Positions 26,680-39,043 of a stretch of DNA of 64,000 nt are shown one piece after another (position 1 is the stretch's first letter; each line of letters starts with the position of its first letter). The notes beneath the pieces are model-generated. The model was given only the letters and a program-made list of their open reading frames with translations, was not told the origin of the DNA and made no database searches. A program made the translations under genes and the position numbers. This DNA comes from Circinella umbellata. Its lineage: Eukaryota > Mucoromycota > Mucoromycetes > Mucorales > Lichtheimiaceae. The DNA lies in contig JAIWNF010000004.1 in the NCBI GenBank assembly GCA_025093555.1, positions 558,001-622,000 of the forward strand. Reading direction: 5' to 3'.

Positions 26680-28375
26680 ATGTCAGATTTAGGTTCATTA
26701 AGAGAACGTATTGATACACTTGATACCACTTTAGTTAATTTACTTAATGAACGTGCAGAAGTTTCTTTAAATATTGGTGCTGCAAAACGTAAAGCTACCA
26801 CAAGTACTGAGTATGTTTATAATTTAACGACATTAGTATCTCCTTTTTCTTTACCTTTTTTAATTCCTAATGAACAAAAAGAAGAAGAAGAAGAAGAAAA
26901 AGAAGAAGACGTTAACAATAATGTCAATTATACTTTTAGTGATTCTTCCTCAAAAGAACTTCATGTATATATGCCTGGACGTGAAAAAGAAGTATATAAA
27001 AAGGTAGATATATATAGAGATATACAGTTAGTATTATTAATTGGAAGATAATAATATATGACATATAATATATAGTTGGAAAGATTAAATCAAGGACCAT
27101 TAAATCATTCATCTCTTCATGCTATCTTTCGTGAGGTAAATAAATCAAAGAAAGAAAAAAGAGAAACGATTTGAGGATAGTTAATCCAAGTAAAAATTAT
27201 TAGATTATGTCTGCTTCAATCGCACTTCAAAAAGATGTAACAGTAGCCTATCTTGGTCCACCTGGTACATTCTCACATCAAGCTGCCTATGAACGTTTAG
27301 GTGACAGTGTTGCTTATGTTCCTGTAGATCAAATTTCTGGTAATAACTTTGAACCTCCCTCCACTTTACATAAGAGTTAATTATTTATTGTTATTACTAT
27401 TATTATTTTTAGCCGTCTTTGAAGCTGTTGAAAAAAAGACAACAACCTATGGTTTAGTACCTTTTGAAAATTCAACTTTTGGTACTGTTGTTGAAACTAT
27501 GGATAATTTTGTAAAAACAAGTGTACGCGTACGAGCAGAAACTTATCTTACTGTAAGTTGTTAGAAAAAGAATCTTAAATATATAATTATATCTAAATCT
27601 TTTTCTTTAAAAAAAAATTAGGTACATCAATGTTTATTATCTAATAGTAAATTGGAAAAAATAACCAAAGTATATAGTCATCCTCAGGTAATATATAGGA
27701 TGCATTATTTTGTAAGGTGGGGTGGAAGGGGAGAAAGGTTTATATTAACTCTCTCTCTCCCTCTCTTTATATATATAATAGGGATTGGGTCAAACACGTC
27801 AATGGCTTTCTACACATCTTCCTAATGCTCAACTTATTCCAGTTAAATCGACTGCTGAAGCTGCTGAACAAGCTGCAAAGGAACATGATGCTGGTGCTAT
27901 ATGTAGTGAATTATGTTCTAGTTTATATGGTTTAGAAATTCTTGCTAAAGATATTGAAGATAATTCAGGTAATTCTTTTTATATTATATTATATATATAT
28001 ATATATATTTATAACTAATTTTTAATTTTATATTATTTTATAGCCAATACGACTCGTTTCTTAATGATTGGTACTAGTTCAGATAATGCAACAAAAGATG
28101 ATCATACATTAATTCATTTCACTGTCGATCATCGTCAACCAGGTGCTTTAGCTGACGGTTTAAAAATATTCAAAGATTATAATCTCAACTTGTTTAAAAT
28201 TGATTCACGTCCAAGTGGATTACGTCCATGGCATTATGTTTTTATGGTAGAATGTTCAGGTCATTATCAAAATGAACCTTTACAAAAAGCTGTAAAAGAA
28301 TTAGAACAATTTTGTTTAGATGTTGTTGTATTAGGCAGTTTCCCTAATCAACGTCCTCAACAACAAAATGAATAA
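26680..28375 (+). CDS. Bifunctional chorismate mutase / prephenate dehydratase, P-protein (7 exons, 414 aa)
   Basis: Would convert chorismate to prephenate and then to phenylpyruvate for phenylalanine synthesis. Exons: 26680-27003, 27076-27135, 27204-27339, 27413-27552, 27622-27687, 27782-27968, 28044-28375 (exactly 415 codons). The AroQ mutase part has residues matching the bacterial active site: R8 (LRERID), R25 (LLNERAEV), K36 (IGAAK), R101-E102 (PGREKEV), then LNQGPLNHSSLHAIFREIMS, the hinge seen in bacterial P-proteins. A 50-residue low-complexity acidic insert (about 44-93) interrupts the mutase. The dehydratase follows (AYLGPPGTFSHQAAYERLGD, YGLVPFENSTFGTV, TTRFLMIG) and then a C-terminal ACT domain (FTVDHRQPGALADGL; ESRP-like KIDSRPSGL). 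Yeast keeps these activities on separate proteins (Aro7, Pha2). Confidence 0.9.
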
Positions 28376-28666
28376 AAAAATGAAATCGTTTTGAAACATA
28401 ATTATTGCGTTCGTGTGTGTGTGTGTGGAGGAATAGAAAGTTTACTCCCGTACTTAATTAAAAAAGCAACTGATTAAGGGCAAATGGTAACCAACTTTTT
28501 TTTTTTTTTTTGCTGTTAACGTTTAAGCACCGCTTATTGTATTGAGATTGTTCGCCCGCATTTGTTTTATATCTATAATGTACCTTTTTTTTTCTGCTTC
28601 TCTCTCTTTCTTTTCTAACACACACACACAAATATATAAAAGAAACGATTGGGTAAAATAAATAAT

Positions 28667-29520
28667 ATGACCAATCCATTAAATTCTTCTCATGGTGAAT
28701 TAGAAGAAGAATTAGCACAAATTCGTCGATATGAAGATTTCAGTACCATTGGCAGGTATCCCCTCCCCTCTCTCCTCCCCTTTATTATTTATCATTCTTT
28801 TTCCCGCGTTTTTCTTTTACCATCTTTATAATTACATGATTACTCCTTTTTTTTTTGTTATACTTTTTTTTTTTTTTACTAATGAAAAGGAAGTATTTGA
28901 ACTTTGATAGGTTAATTATGAAACTAATTCTTTTCCTTTTTTAATAATAATTTAGACTGGGTAAAAGATGCCATTCTTGAAAGATATAGACAATCAGCTT
29001 TAGAAAGACAAAATAAAAGTGATAATTCATGGCGTGCTTGGTGGCATATGACTTTTGAAACGGCACAAACATGGATTGTTGTGTCACTTGTAGGTAAAAA
29101 AAAAAAAGAATAAAGTTTCTGTTTTATTTTCACACACGTTTTGTTATTATTTTTCATCCTATTCAAATTAAACTTGTAAATAAAACAGGTGCGGCAGTAG
29201 GATTAAATTCTGCACTTATTGCTATTGTTACAGACTGGCTCTCAGATATAAAATTAGGATATTGTTCAACGGGATGGTGGCTCAATCAACAATATTGTTG
29301 TTGGGAAATAGAAGCAGGAGGTAAAATCAATGATAAATAATTTATTTATTCAATTATTATAAACTAAACAATATTTCTTTTCTTAGATGGTGGATGTGAA
29401 TATTGGATTTTTTGGAGTCAAACAATGGGATTTGGACCTGATGTATTTATAGTTCAATGGTTATTTTATGTTGTATTAGCAGTAAGTTATCTCTCTCTCT
29501 CTCTCTCTCTCTTTCAGTCT

Positions 29521-29562
<42 letters not shown>

Positions 29563-32438
29563 TAAATATGATTTTAGACACTTTTTGCAACTACATGTGC
29601 TTATTTAGTTAAATCACTTGCACCTTATGCCGCTGGTTCCGGTATTTCCGAAATAAAATGTATTATTGGTAAGTTAAAAAAAGGATAAACGGATAAAAAA
29701 AAAAAAGAAAAGGTTACATATTATTAATTTCCCCCCCCCTATCACTTTTACTTATTATTATCTACAGCTGGATTTGTCATGAAAGGTTATTTAGGTGGTT
29801 GGACTTTATTAATGAAAAGTGTTGGATTGGTAAATTATTAAAAAAAAAAGAAAGAAAGGAAAGAAAAGGTAGAAATTAAAATTGAAATAATTTTCTAACA
29901 AACTGACATTAAAGGCTATGGCTGTAGCATCCAATTTATCTATTGGAAAAGAAGGTCCATCTGTTCATATGGCTTGTTGTGTAGGAAATGTCATTTCAAG
30001 AAGTTTCTCTAAATATAGAACGAGTAAAGGTAAAAAAAAAAACATATATGTATATATCCATTCAATTAAAGTCATTTTATTTTTCTAACATCCAACCGAC
30101 CAACTAACTCCCTCTTATTTATTCAAGCTGAAATGCGAGAAATATTGACAGCATCAAGTGCTGCAGGTGTTGCTGTAGCTTTTGGATCACCTATTGGTGG
30201 TGTATTATTTGCATTGGAAGAGATGACTTATACATTTTCAAATCGTACTTTGTGGAAAAGTTTTCTTTGTGCCATGATTGCTACTATGGTTTTACAGGTA
30301 AAAAAAAAAGAAACCTGACAATAAGAAATTTTTATTGAATGAATGGTTGGGGGGGGTAATTGGAGATAGGATTGGGGGGGGGGGAGGAGAAGATTAAATT
30401 AAATAGATAGATATATTTTAATATGATCAATAAATAAATGTATCCATTATTATTATTATTATTATTATAGGCCATGAATCCATTTCGTACTGGTAAATTG
30501 GTCTTGTTTCAAGTGAGCTATGATCGAGAATGGCATAATTTTGAATATTTATTTGTAATTGTTATTGGTATCTTTGGAGTAAGTTATTATTTTCTATGGA
30601 GTGTTTGTTGTTCATGTTATTTAAATTTGAATTCTTTGTTTTTTAGGGTCTTTATGGTGCATTTGTTATTAAATATAATGTTTTAGTGGCCCAATTTCGA
30701 AAAAAATATTTAAAAGATCATCCAATTACTGAAACAGCTACATTAGCTTTTATTACGGCTGTAGTTGCTTATCCTAATATATTTATGAGACTTGATATGA
30801 CTGAAATAATGGGAATTCTTTTTCAAGAATGTGAAAGTGCAGATACAAATGATTATCATGGCCTTTGTCAGTAAGTTTTATTTATAATAATATTAATAAT
30901 AACCATAATTATAATATAAACTTTTATACTAAATATATAAATATTCACTCATTCATTTAGACAAAGTCAATTAGGACGTATTGTTGTCCTTTTGCTTATT
31001 GCTACTATGCTTCGAACATTTGGTACTATTATTTCATATGGTTGTAGAGTACCATGTGGTATTTTTGTTCCTTCTATGGCTATTGGTGCTACTTTTGGTC
31101 GTATGGTCGGATTATTAGTTAAATCTTGGCAAGAGTAAAGTATTATTTATTATTAGTGTTTATAATTATTAAAAACATATCTTCTAATCTCTTTTATTTA
31201 TATAGTGCTGATCCTGAATTCTTTTTATTTTCAACATGTAAACCTGATGTACCTGTAAAGTATTATTTTATAATTAAGTATATAAGTAAATATAACAGTC
31301 ATATTGAATAATTTTTATTAGTGTATTACACCAGGTACATATGCGTTTTTGGGAGCAGCAGCAGCACTTTGGTAAGAATCTTATTTGAAATTATAAAAAG
31401 AAAAAACAATAAACCTTTTAACATTTGTCTTTAATCTAAATAGTGGTGTAATGCGTATAACAGGTAAAACATAAATATTGACCGAGAGAAAGAGAGAGAA
31501 AGAGAGAGAGAGAGAATAATATATTATTAACAGTTCAATAATAGTATCTGTTGTTGTCATTATGTTTGAATTGACCGGACAAATTACATATATTCTTCCT
31601 ACCATGGTAACAAAATCTGTTATTTATAACGTTGTTATGAATAAGATAGACATGTTATTAATATATATATATATATATAAATATAGATTGCACTTATGGT
31701 TACTCGAGCTGTGGGTGATCGATTTGGTAGTGGTGGTATTGCTGATCGATATATTAGAGTCAATGGATATCCTTTCTTAGAAAAAGAAGATCATGTTTAT
31801 GGTGTACCTGGTAAAATATATAAAAAAAAAGAAGTTGAATAGAATAAAGAAAATGGAGATATACTAATAATAGTACATAAAAAACTAGTTTCAAATGTTA
31901 TGCAAAGAGATATGACAGTATTAGCATCTACAGGAATGAAATTTAGTGAATTAGGTAACTATTGACCGAGAAAGAGAAAGAGAGAGAGAGATGTATTGTA
32001 ATTAACTAATTCCTCTTCAAAAATTAGAGGAAATTTTACGTACAACGAATTATCGAGGTTTTCCAGTAGTCCAAAGTGAACATGATAAAATGTTATTAGG
32101 ATATATGGGACGATCTGAATTATTATATTTAATTGGTAAAGAAAACATTTTGTTTACTGTATTTATTTTGTTTATATACTAAATTATTTATTTATTTTAG
32201 AAAAAGCGAAAATAAGAAATAAAGCGCATGATTCAACGATTGTTAGATTTATACCAGATGAAGATGATTCAGGAAGATTATCAAGTATTTCAACTACGGA
32301 TCATATTATTCAAGGTTCATCTGATGTATTGGATTTTGGACCTTATATTGATCAAACACCCATTACTGTACAACCTCGATTATATCTAGAGACAGTGATG
32401 GATATGTTTAAACAATTAGGGTAAGTGTTGTCTTTTAT

Positions 32439-32536
<98 letters not shown>

Positions 32537-32827
32537 CAAGATGAAAATAATTGACTAAATAAATTTAAATAAAGTCCTAGAGTGATTTTACTTGAACGAC
32601 GTGGTAGACTTGTTGGTTTAGTAACAGTCAAGGATGTATTGAAATATATGGCACACGTAGAAAACTCAGAAACGCCATTAAATAATGATCCAATAATAAG
32701 AGATTGTGGTGATTCTGTTGCAAGATTTGCATCACGATTATTTCAAAGAAATAATAATCAAACGAATTATATGCGACTTGATAATAATGATGAAAGTCAT
32801 GAAATGCATACATCACCACCTTACTAA
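28667..32827 (+). CDS. ClC-family chloride channel/transporter with CBS domains
   Basis: A voltage-gated ClC protein; fungal members (yeast Gef1) are intracellular Cl-/H+ exchangers that support acidification of Golgi/vacuolar compartments. A highly split gene of more than 15 exons. The start [20 protein letters not shown] leads to [18 protein letters not shown], the usual ClC entry. Signature loops are present: [28 protein letters not shown] with the gating glutamate in [17 protein letters not shown], and [15 protein letters not shown] with the GxFxP motif. Two C-terminal CBS motifs follow ([19 protein letters not shown] and [20 protein letters not shown]). The stop is TAA at 32825-32827. 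The first intron (28752-28955) appears to have a GC donor. A GT/GA microsatellite lies in the last intron. Confidence 0.93.
28752..28955 (+). other. Probable GC-AG intron, first intron of the ClC gene
   Basis: Joining ACC ATT G at 28751 to AC TGG GTA at 28956 gives STI-DWVKDA, the conserved ClC reading. The donor is then GCAGGT. The nearby GT in AGGTATCC gives the wrong phase (LGKRC). Confidence 0.6.
32438..32534. repeat. Compound GT/GA microsatellite inside a ClC intron
   Basis: About 13 GT units run straight into about 35 GA units, within the last intron of the ClC gene, close to the donor site. Confidence 0.95.
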
Positions 32828-32912
32828 AAAAAAATTATATTAGATATAACAAAAAAAGAAACCCCCTCTGTAAAATTTATATATGTGGGGTATAATAATA
32901 CAGTAATAATAT

Positions 32913-33567
32913 TTAAAATCCTGCCCATTCAATTGAAAATATATGATTTTCATCATCGTTTGGACTAATAAGAACAAAGGTTTTTTTAACATTGGTTGCT
33001 AATCTACCCATATTAACAATATCTAAACCTGTCATGGATTCATTTCTATCTTTTGCTGTAATGATATAATGACTGTGAAATCGCATTGGATCACCTAAAT
33101 AAACAAGATAATCTCCACCAAATTTTAGACCTGTTGTTATATACAATTTTTGAGACCAAAGATATTCAAATACTTGATAACGTAATTTTTCAATATTTGT
33201 ATTTGGATAAGTCCATGATTGTATATCATCCATGATACCAATTTCTATGGTGGTTTTCAACGAGAGTATTTAGTAAAGTAAAATGGTGTGTGAAGTACAA
33301 ATTTCACTTACTTTTTTTTAATAGTAAAGTACATTCTTCTGGAAGTAATTGTAATGGAAGACCGAGAAAAGAATTTTGTAATGGTAATATTGATAATGTT
33401 CCAATTAATGAACCAACAATATGATGTTGACAGCGTAATTCTTTTACGTCTAATTTTTTTTTAAAAAAACAAGGAGTCAAAAAAAAATATAAAAAAATAA
33501 GGTTTTTTTTTTTACCTTGTGTATTAAAAATTAAGGGTTTATCACCACATAATTTGATCTTAACCAT
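32913..33567 (-). CDS. SEN34: tRNA-splicing endonuclease catalytic subunit Sen34 (3 exons, 173 aa)
   Basis: The catalytic subunit that cuts the 3' splice site of pre-tRNA introns in the Sen2/Sen15/Sen34/Sen54 complex. Exons 33516-33567, 33312-33449 and 32913-33244 give exactly 174 codons. The C-terminal endonuclease fold has LRYQVFEYLWSQKLYITTGL, GLKFGGDYLVYLGDP, then MRFHSHYII with the catalytic His, and NVKKTFVLIS with the catalytic Lys; the Tyr of the Tyr-His-Lys triad is in GGDYLVY. The N-terminal part (MVKIKLCGDKPLIFN ... VGSLIGTLS) also fits Sen34. The protein is much shorter than yeast (275 aa) or human (310 aa) proteins because it lacks the long charged linker, so it is near the size of an archaeal EndA subunit. 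The stop lies about 85 bp from the ClC stop (convergent). Confidence 0.88.
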
Positions 33568-33799
33568 TTATAATAACAATACGAGAGAGAGAGGGAGAGA
33601 AAGAGAGAGAAGCAGAGGGCGGATATGATGTGAAGCTGTTGATGTAAATGTCTCCGCTCTCGGCGTGTTTTATCCAACTTTGTCCCAAAATAAAAATAAA
33701 AGAGTATTTAACAACTTCTTTTTCTTCTTTTTTCATAGTTTGTTTCCTTTTGGGCTTTTTTCTTTTCAATAATTTCTTTCTTTCAATTCTATAATAATC

Positions 33800-34777
33800 A
33801 TGATATCTCCAACCCTTCCAAAAGCTGCATGGATGCTTGTATTAACAAGTACAAATGATTATGTTAAAGGTGCCATTACAGTATCTCAAGGTCTTAAAAG
33901 AGTCAAGACACAATATCCTTTAGTTATACTTTATACTTCAGCTGTCTCTTTAGAAGCTCAAAAACTTTTATTAAAAGAAGGTTGTATACTTAAACCAATT
34001 GAACCCATTCATCCACCTGGTAAAGCCACTTATTTTGCTGAACGTTTTGTGGAAACATGGACCAAATTAGCAGTATGGAATCAAGAAGAATATGATCGTG
34101 TGGTCTTATTAGATGCTGATATGTTACCGTTACAAAACATGGATGAATTAATGTCTTTACCATTACCTGATGGTGATTCTATTGCTGCTAGTCATGCTTG
34201 TACATGTAATCCACATAAAATTAAATCATATCCATCGGATTGGTAAATTATTTTCAGGAGGAGAAAGAGGAGGGGGAGGGAGGGGGATGATTCATTTACT
34301 TTGCATATTTATTTGTAATCTAACATTTTATAATATAGGATACCAAGTAATTGTGCATATACAAGTACATTGGCAAAAAAAAATGATTATTTTAATAGTG
34401 GACTTTTAGTATTAACTCCATCTCAAGATAAATTCCAAAGTATCGTTAAAGAGTTATACAGTGTTTCAGACTTAAATATTTATCCATTTCCTGATCAAGA
34501 TTTCTTAAATCAAGTATTTGCAACCAAATGGATTCCATTACCTTATACATATAATGCATTGAAAACTTTATCTTTTGCACATGAAAAAATGTGGGATATA
34601 AACGAGGTTAAAAATATTCATTATATATTGATACCTAAACCTTGGGATCTTGATAATATTGAAGAATTAGATGAAATGGAAAATAGATATTATTCACAAC
34701 ATAAACTTTGGTGGAATACATATAATGCTTTAGGACAAGACACTATTTCAAATATCAATCATCTCCTTCAACAATAA
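33800..34777 (+). CDS. Glycosyltransferase family 8 (glycogenin-like), 2 exons, 293 aa
   Basis: Transfers a sugar from a nucleotide sugar; GT8 members include glycogenin and galactinol synthase. Exons 33800-34242 and 34339-34777 give exactly 294 codons. Family features are the N-terminal AWMLVLTSTNDYVKGAITV followed by a Rossmann-like strand (PLVILYT), YDRVVLLDADMLPLQN containing the metal-binding DxD (DAD), FNSGLLVLTP, PFPDQDFLNQVF and the C-terminal IHYILIPKPWD. No signal peptide or transmembrane segment is visible, so it is probably cytosolic. Lacking glycogenin's long tail, it may be a different hexosyltransferase. The gene starts 232 bp from the Sen34 start on the opposite strand. Confidence 0.87.
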
Positions 34778-34878
34778 TAATAAAATAACCCTTTTTATGT
34801 CTGAATTTTAAAAAAATTTCTATTTAGAAAGAGAGACAGAGAGCGCCGGGGGAAACGAGAGGGTATTTCCTTTTAATT

Positions 34879-36678
34879 ATGCAACGCGTTGTTACAACTG
34901 CTTTATTTTCTTCTTTAGCTAATAATACAAATACTATTATGCCATCTAAAATTCCAGACATTTCGAAAGTGAGACAAATTATTCCACCCCTTTCACCAGA
35001 AATGCATAAAGGCCAAGCAGGTATACTTTTTATTCTCTTAATTAAAAGAAAAAAAGTAAATTCATATTTATTTTGAGATAAACTTTTTATTCATTTCAAA
35101 CATTATTTTAATAGGCCGAGTGGGTGTTGTGGGTGGTTCAGAAGAGTAAGTATATATAATAATAATAATATTTATTATTTTTATTTTTGATATGATTAAT
35201 TTCTTATAAATGATTAGTTATACAGGAGCACCTTATTTTAGTGCTATATCTGCAATGAAATTGGTAAATACATAGCCTTTGTGTGTGTCTGTGTGTTTTA
35301 TCAAAGGAAAGAAGATATTCATTATTTTAACTAATATAGGGTGCTGATTTATGTCATGTTTTTTGTGAGCCTGGAGCAGGCACTGTTATTAAAAGTTATT
35401 CACCAGGTAAAAAGAAACAAAATAAAGCATGTTAATAAAGGAATTCTGATATCAACACAATTTATATAATAGAACTTATTGTTCATCCATACATGCGTAC
35501 ATCGGAGTAAGTTATTATCTATGTATAAAGTCAATAATAACAGTAATAATAATAGTAATTAATCAATGTTATTTTAGTAAAAGTGATAACTCTATTGATG
35601 ATATTGTATCAAGAATCACATCAACATTTACTCGACTGCATGTTTTGGTGGTTGGTCCTGGCTTATCACGCGATAGTCTTATGCAAGAAAGTGCAAAGAA
35701 AATTATGTTAAAAGCACGTGAACAAAACATGGCTATTGTAGTAGATGCGGTAAATATATAATAAAGAAGATCTATCTCAATAATTGAAAGAATTGTTATT
35801 TATTTTTCATTTTATTTATATTAGGATGGATTATTTCTTGTTCAAAATCATCCAGAAACTGTTAAAGATTATAGTAAAGCAGTATTAACACCTAATGTTA
35901 TGGAATTTAAACGATTATGTGAAAAAATGGTAAAGTATTTATAGTTTAAGATATAATAAAGCAATATATACTAATGGATGCAAACAATAGAATATTAATA
36001 TAGAAGAACATGATCAAGATACATTAGCTACTCAATTAAGTAATGCATTAGGTGGTGTTACAATTGTTCAAAAAGGAAAAATAGATTTAATTTCTAATGG
36101 AAGAGAAGGTATGTTCATATTAATCATTTCAACCTTTTGAAAACTTAAAATAACTTAAAGTCTTTTTTCTTTTAATAATTTAGTATTTAGATGTGAAACA
36201 GAAGGTGGATTACGTCGTGTAGGTGGTCAAGGTGATATTTTATCTGGTACTTTGGGTACTTTTCTTGCTTGGGGAAAATTATACGAAGAAGGTGTATGGA
36301 AGTAAGTGTTTATCATTTTTTATCAAATAGAGTGTTATGATTACTTAAATATTTTATTGTTAATATTAGACATGAAAACAAAATCGATTCAAAAGATATT
36401 GCCATGTTAGCAGCTTGGGGTGCATGTAGCATAACACGCGATAGTTCTAAACGAGCTTTTAAAAAATATGGTCGTGCAATGTTAACATCTCATATGTTGG
36501 ATGAAGTGGGTGCTTCATATGAGAAATTAGCAGGTGGTAAGTTGATGTATTCTCTTTCCCCTCCCCTCTCTCTCTCACACACACATTCTCCCTCTCTCTC
36601 ATTACACTACGTAGTGTGATATACATTTTAATTTATGATACCTATTTTTTTTTAAAATTAGATCAAAGTAAAATATAA
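34879..36678 (+). CDS. ATP/ADP-dependent (S)-NAD(P)H-hydrate dehydratase
   Basis: A metabolite-repair enzyme of the ribokinase-like CARKD/NAXD family (yeast YKL151C) that turns damaged NAD(P)HX back into NAD(P)H. Exon ends include 34879-35020, 35115-35145 and 35218-35263; the gene then continues through several short exons to a TAA at 36676-36678. Motifs are [76 protein letters not shown] and the active-site loop [25 protein letters not shown] second in-frame ATG at codon 21 (MPSKIPDI) follows an N-terminus, [16 protein letters not shown], that looks like a mitochondrial presequence. The last exon is only 17 nt (DQSKI). Confidence 0.9.
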
Positions 36679-36816
36679 ATAGAAATTATGTTATTATATT
36701 AAAAAACAAATTACACAGTATGATGATGAAGCATATACAAAGGAATGGAAATAGAATAAAAGAAAATATACATGAAATAGGGATATACAAGTGGAATAAT
36801 ACAAAGAATATACAAA

Positions 36817-39043
36817 TTATAGATCTATGAATATAGAAATTTTATTATTGGCATAAAGACATTCAACACCTTCTTGTGTCACATTCTTTAAACCATAAAT
36901 TTCAATGCATCTCAAACTACGTGTCGCATTAAGTTGTTTAAGTGATTCATTGGTTGCACAATAGATACCTGATAAGATGATAGAATCAATCGTTGATTGT
37001 TCCTTAATTGTCTTGGTAAATTTTTCAAATACACTTTCATCCGTACATCTAAGATTATTAAAATTCATATATTTAAGTGATGGAATCACGGCAAGTGATT
37101 GTAACATGGCATCAGTAAATGTAAATTTACAATCTGATATATCAATGGTTGTTAAACCACCCCCTCATGAAACCTTGATTGCTGACGATCCGCGAACGTT
37201 TGAAACATTAATGTCATTCCATCTTCATCCACAAGAGTAATATTTTCCATCACTAATTTATCTAGTTTATATAATCCTTGAATAGCAGCAAAAACATCTG
37301 CTCCAATACATGTACATTCTGAAAATGAAAGTTCTTCCAAGTTAGGACAATGTCTGAGTAAGTTGGGAATCACATCTCGATTATAATCATCCGTAAAGAA
37401 TGTGGATAAAGTGCGTAAGTTGTAAAATGTGACTGGTGTCAATAGTGATTCCCAATAAACGGCTGCTCCATTAATGATAGCGGATCTTGGACATATCAGT
37501 GATAAAGTTTCAAGAACATTGGCATTATCGACCAAAAACCGTAAATGTTCATCCAAATCTTCATTTCCAGCCAAATAAATAGCAAGATAACGAATACCTG
37601 TGGGTGATTCTTTTGTAGGTCGTAATACTTGATCTTCTTGTTCAGGTAAAACACTAACCATTGTATTAAGTCCTAAAGCTCTTAAATCTGGACACCGTTT
37701 ACGTACTACTCGAGCTGCTTGTGGTACACAGTTACGAATGGATAACTGTCGTAATCGTGGACAACATTGAAGTAATTGATCCAATAGGGGTGCTGGCATA
37801 GATTTAAAAGAAATTTCCAAATCAACCAATGAAAGAATAGGTTCTGTTGGAAAACTACCTAATTCTTGTGCAGTAGGTGTAGAATAATATTGTATACATC
37901 GAAGAGCAGTCAAGTTTTGACATGTTGAAAGAATAACACCCAATGGTACTAACGGACTTGTTCTATCCATGGAGAAATGAAGTACTTGAAGATTCTTGAA
38001 TTGCCATAAAGCAATTAAACATCGTCCATAATTATCCAAATGACAAACTATTTTGATGTATATTTGACATACATTCCATTATATACGTATACATCCAAAA
38101 AAAAAAAATCAATCAATTAGCACATATTGAATTATTGTTATTAGTATTATTATTTTTCTGTTGGTTTTCAGTCATATATTATAAAAAAGGGCAAGAATAT
38201 ATAATTTTTCTTTTTTCGATACTTACGAGTAAATTTTAATGTCTTGATATTTTCGTAATTACCCTTCATCATCATCATAATGATGTTCTCACAGTCTTCA
38301 TTATTTAAGTTGTTTAATTCCAATTTTTCAATATACTGACTTATACACTCTATATTATTAATCTCGGATTTCAAAGTATCTGTTGCTGAAGAACGCGATA
38401 ATTGTGTATGTTTCCATACTTTTGTATAGGATGTCAATCGATCCCTCCATTCTTTGGAGACGCCAAGTGCCTGTAATAATGAATACATGGGTAGATAATC
38501 GATAACATGGCAGGCAATGTCAAATGGTAATTTTGAAATATAATCAATACGTCGTTCTTGTCGTGCCTTTGCTGTATCATATCCTTTCTGAAGAGTCACA
38601 CGTTCGTGTGATAAATGTTCTGGTATCGCTTGAAGTCCTTGTTTGTATATTTGCATAGCTTCTTGGTATTTACTGTTCAACGTATATAAATTTCCAGCGC
38701 GTAAATAACCAGCTGCCATAGTGGGTGCATACCTAATCATTTGCTGTGCATCCAAAAGTCCCTTGTCAATTTGCATTGTTTTCCCGTAGGTTAATGCGCG
38801 CAAGTCGAGTAATGCCATCATACTATCAAATAAATCCATAATGCCCAAACTTGCACAGTTTATAGCTCCTTGATAATTCAATCGTTCAAGATCATCAGAA
38901 CATGCATCAAAAGTGGGTTTCCCAGCTTTGGCTGGTGGATAATATATTTCAATACGTTTTGAATGAGTTGTGGTGTTGTGTAGTGCCAAACGTTTTGGTT
39001 GTTCTGGAAACGTAGTATTATTTTCGCCTTTTCTTTTAGGCAT
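36817..39043 (-). pseudogene. TPR/F-box/LRR protein (Dia2/Pof3-like layout) with an apparent frameshift
   Basis: Probably an SCF ubiquitin-ligase substrate receptor. Exon 1 (about 38224-39043) starts MPKRKGENNTTFPEQPKRLA, then TPR-like helices (residues about 50-150, including AAGYLRAGNLYTLNSKYQEA) and an F-box (about 168-210, YISKLPFDIACHVIDYLPMY). An intron joins KFT to LCHLDNYGRC, and a leucine-rich repeat region follows (FKNLQVLHF, CPRLRQLSIRNC, CPNLEELSFSEC). The frame stops at 37152, but a second frame from about 37166 to 36817 continues the LRRs without a gap (GGLTTIDISDCKF ... LKYMNFNNLRC). The switch is at a run of five G (complement of about 37161-37165). One extra G would restore the frame, so this is either a sequencing/assembly error or a recent mutation. 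The TPR-F-box-LRR order is that of yeast Dia2 and fission yeast Pof3. Confidence 0.75.

Noticed and set aside
32416..32631. Frame with Ser-Leu and Thr-His repeats
   Set aside because: It is a translation of the GT/GA microsatellite in the ClC intron.
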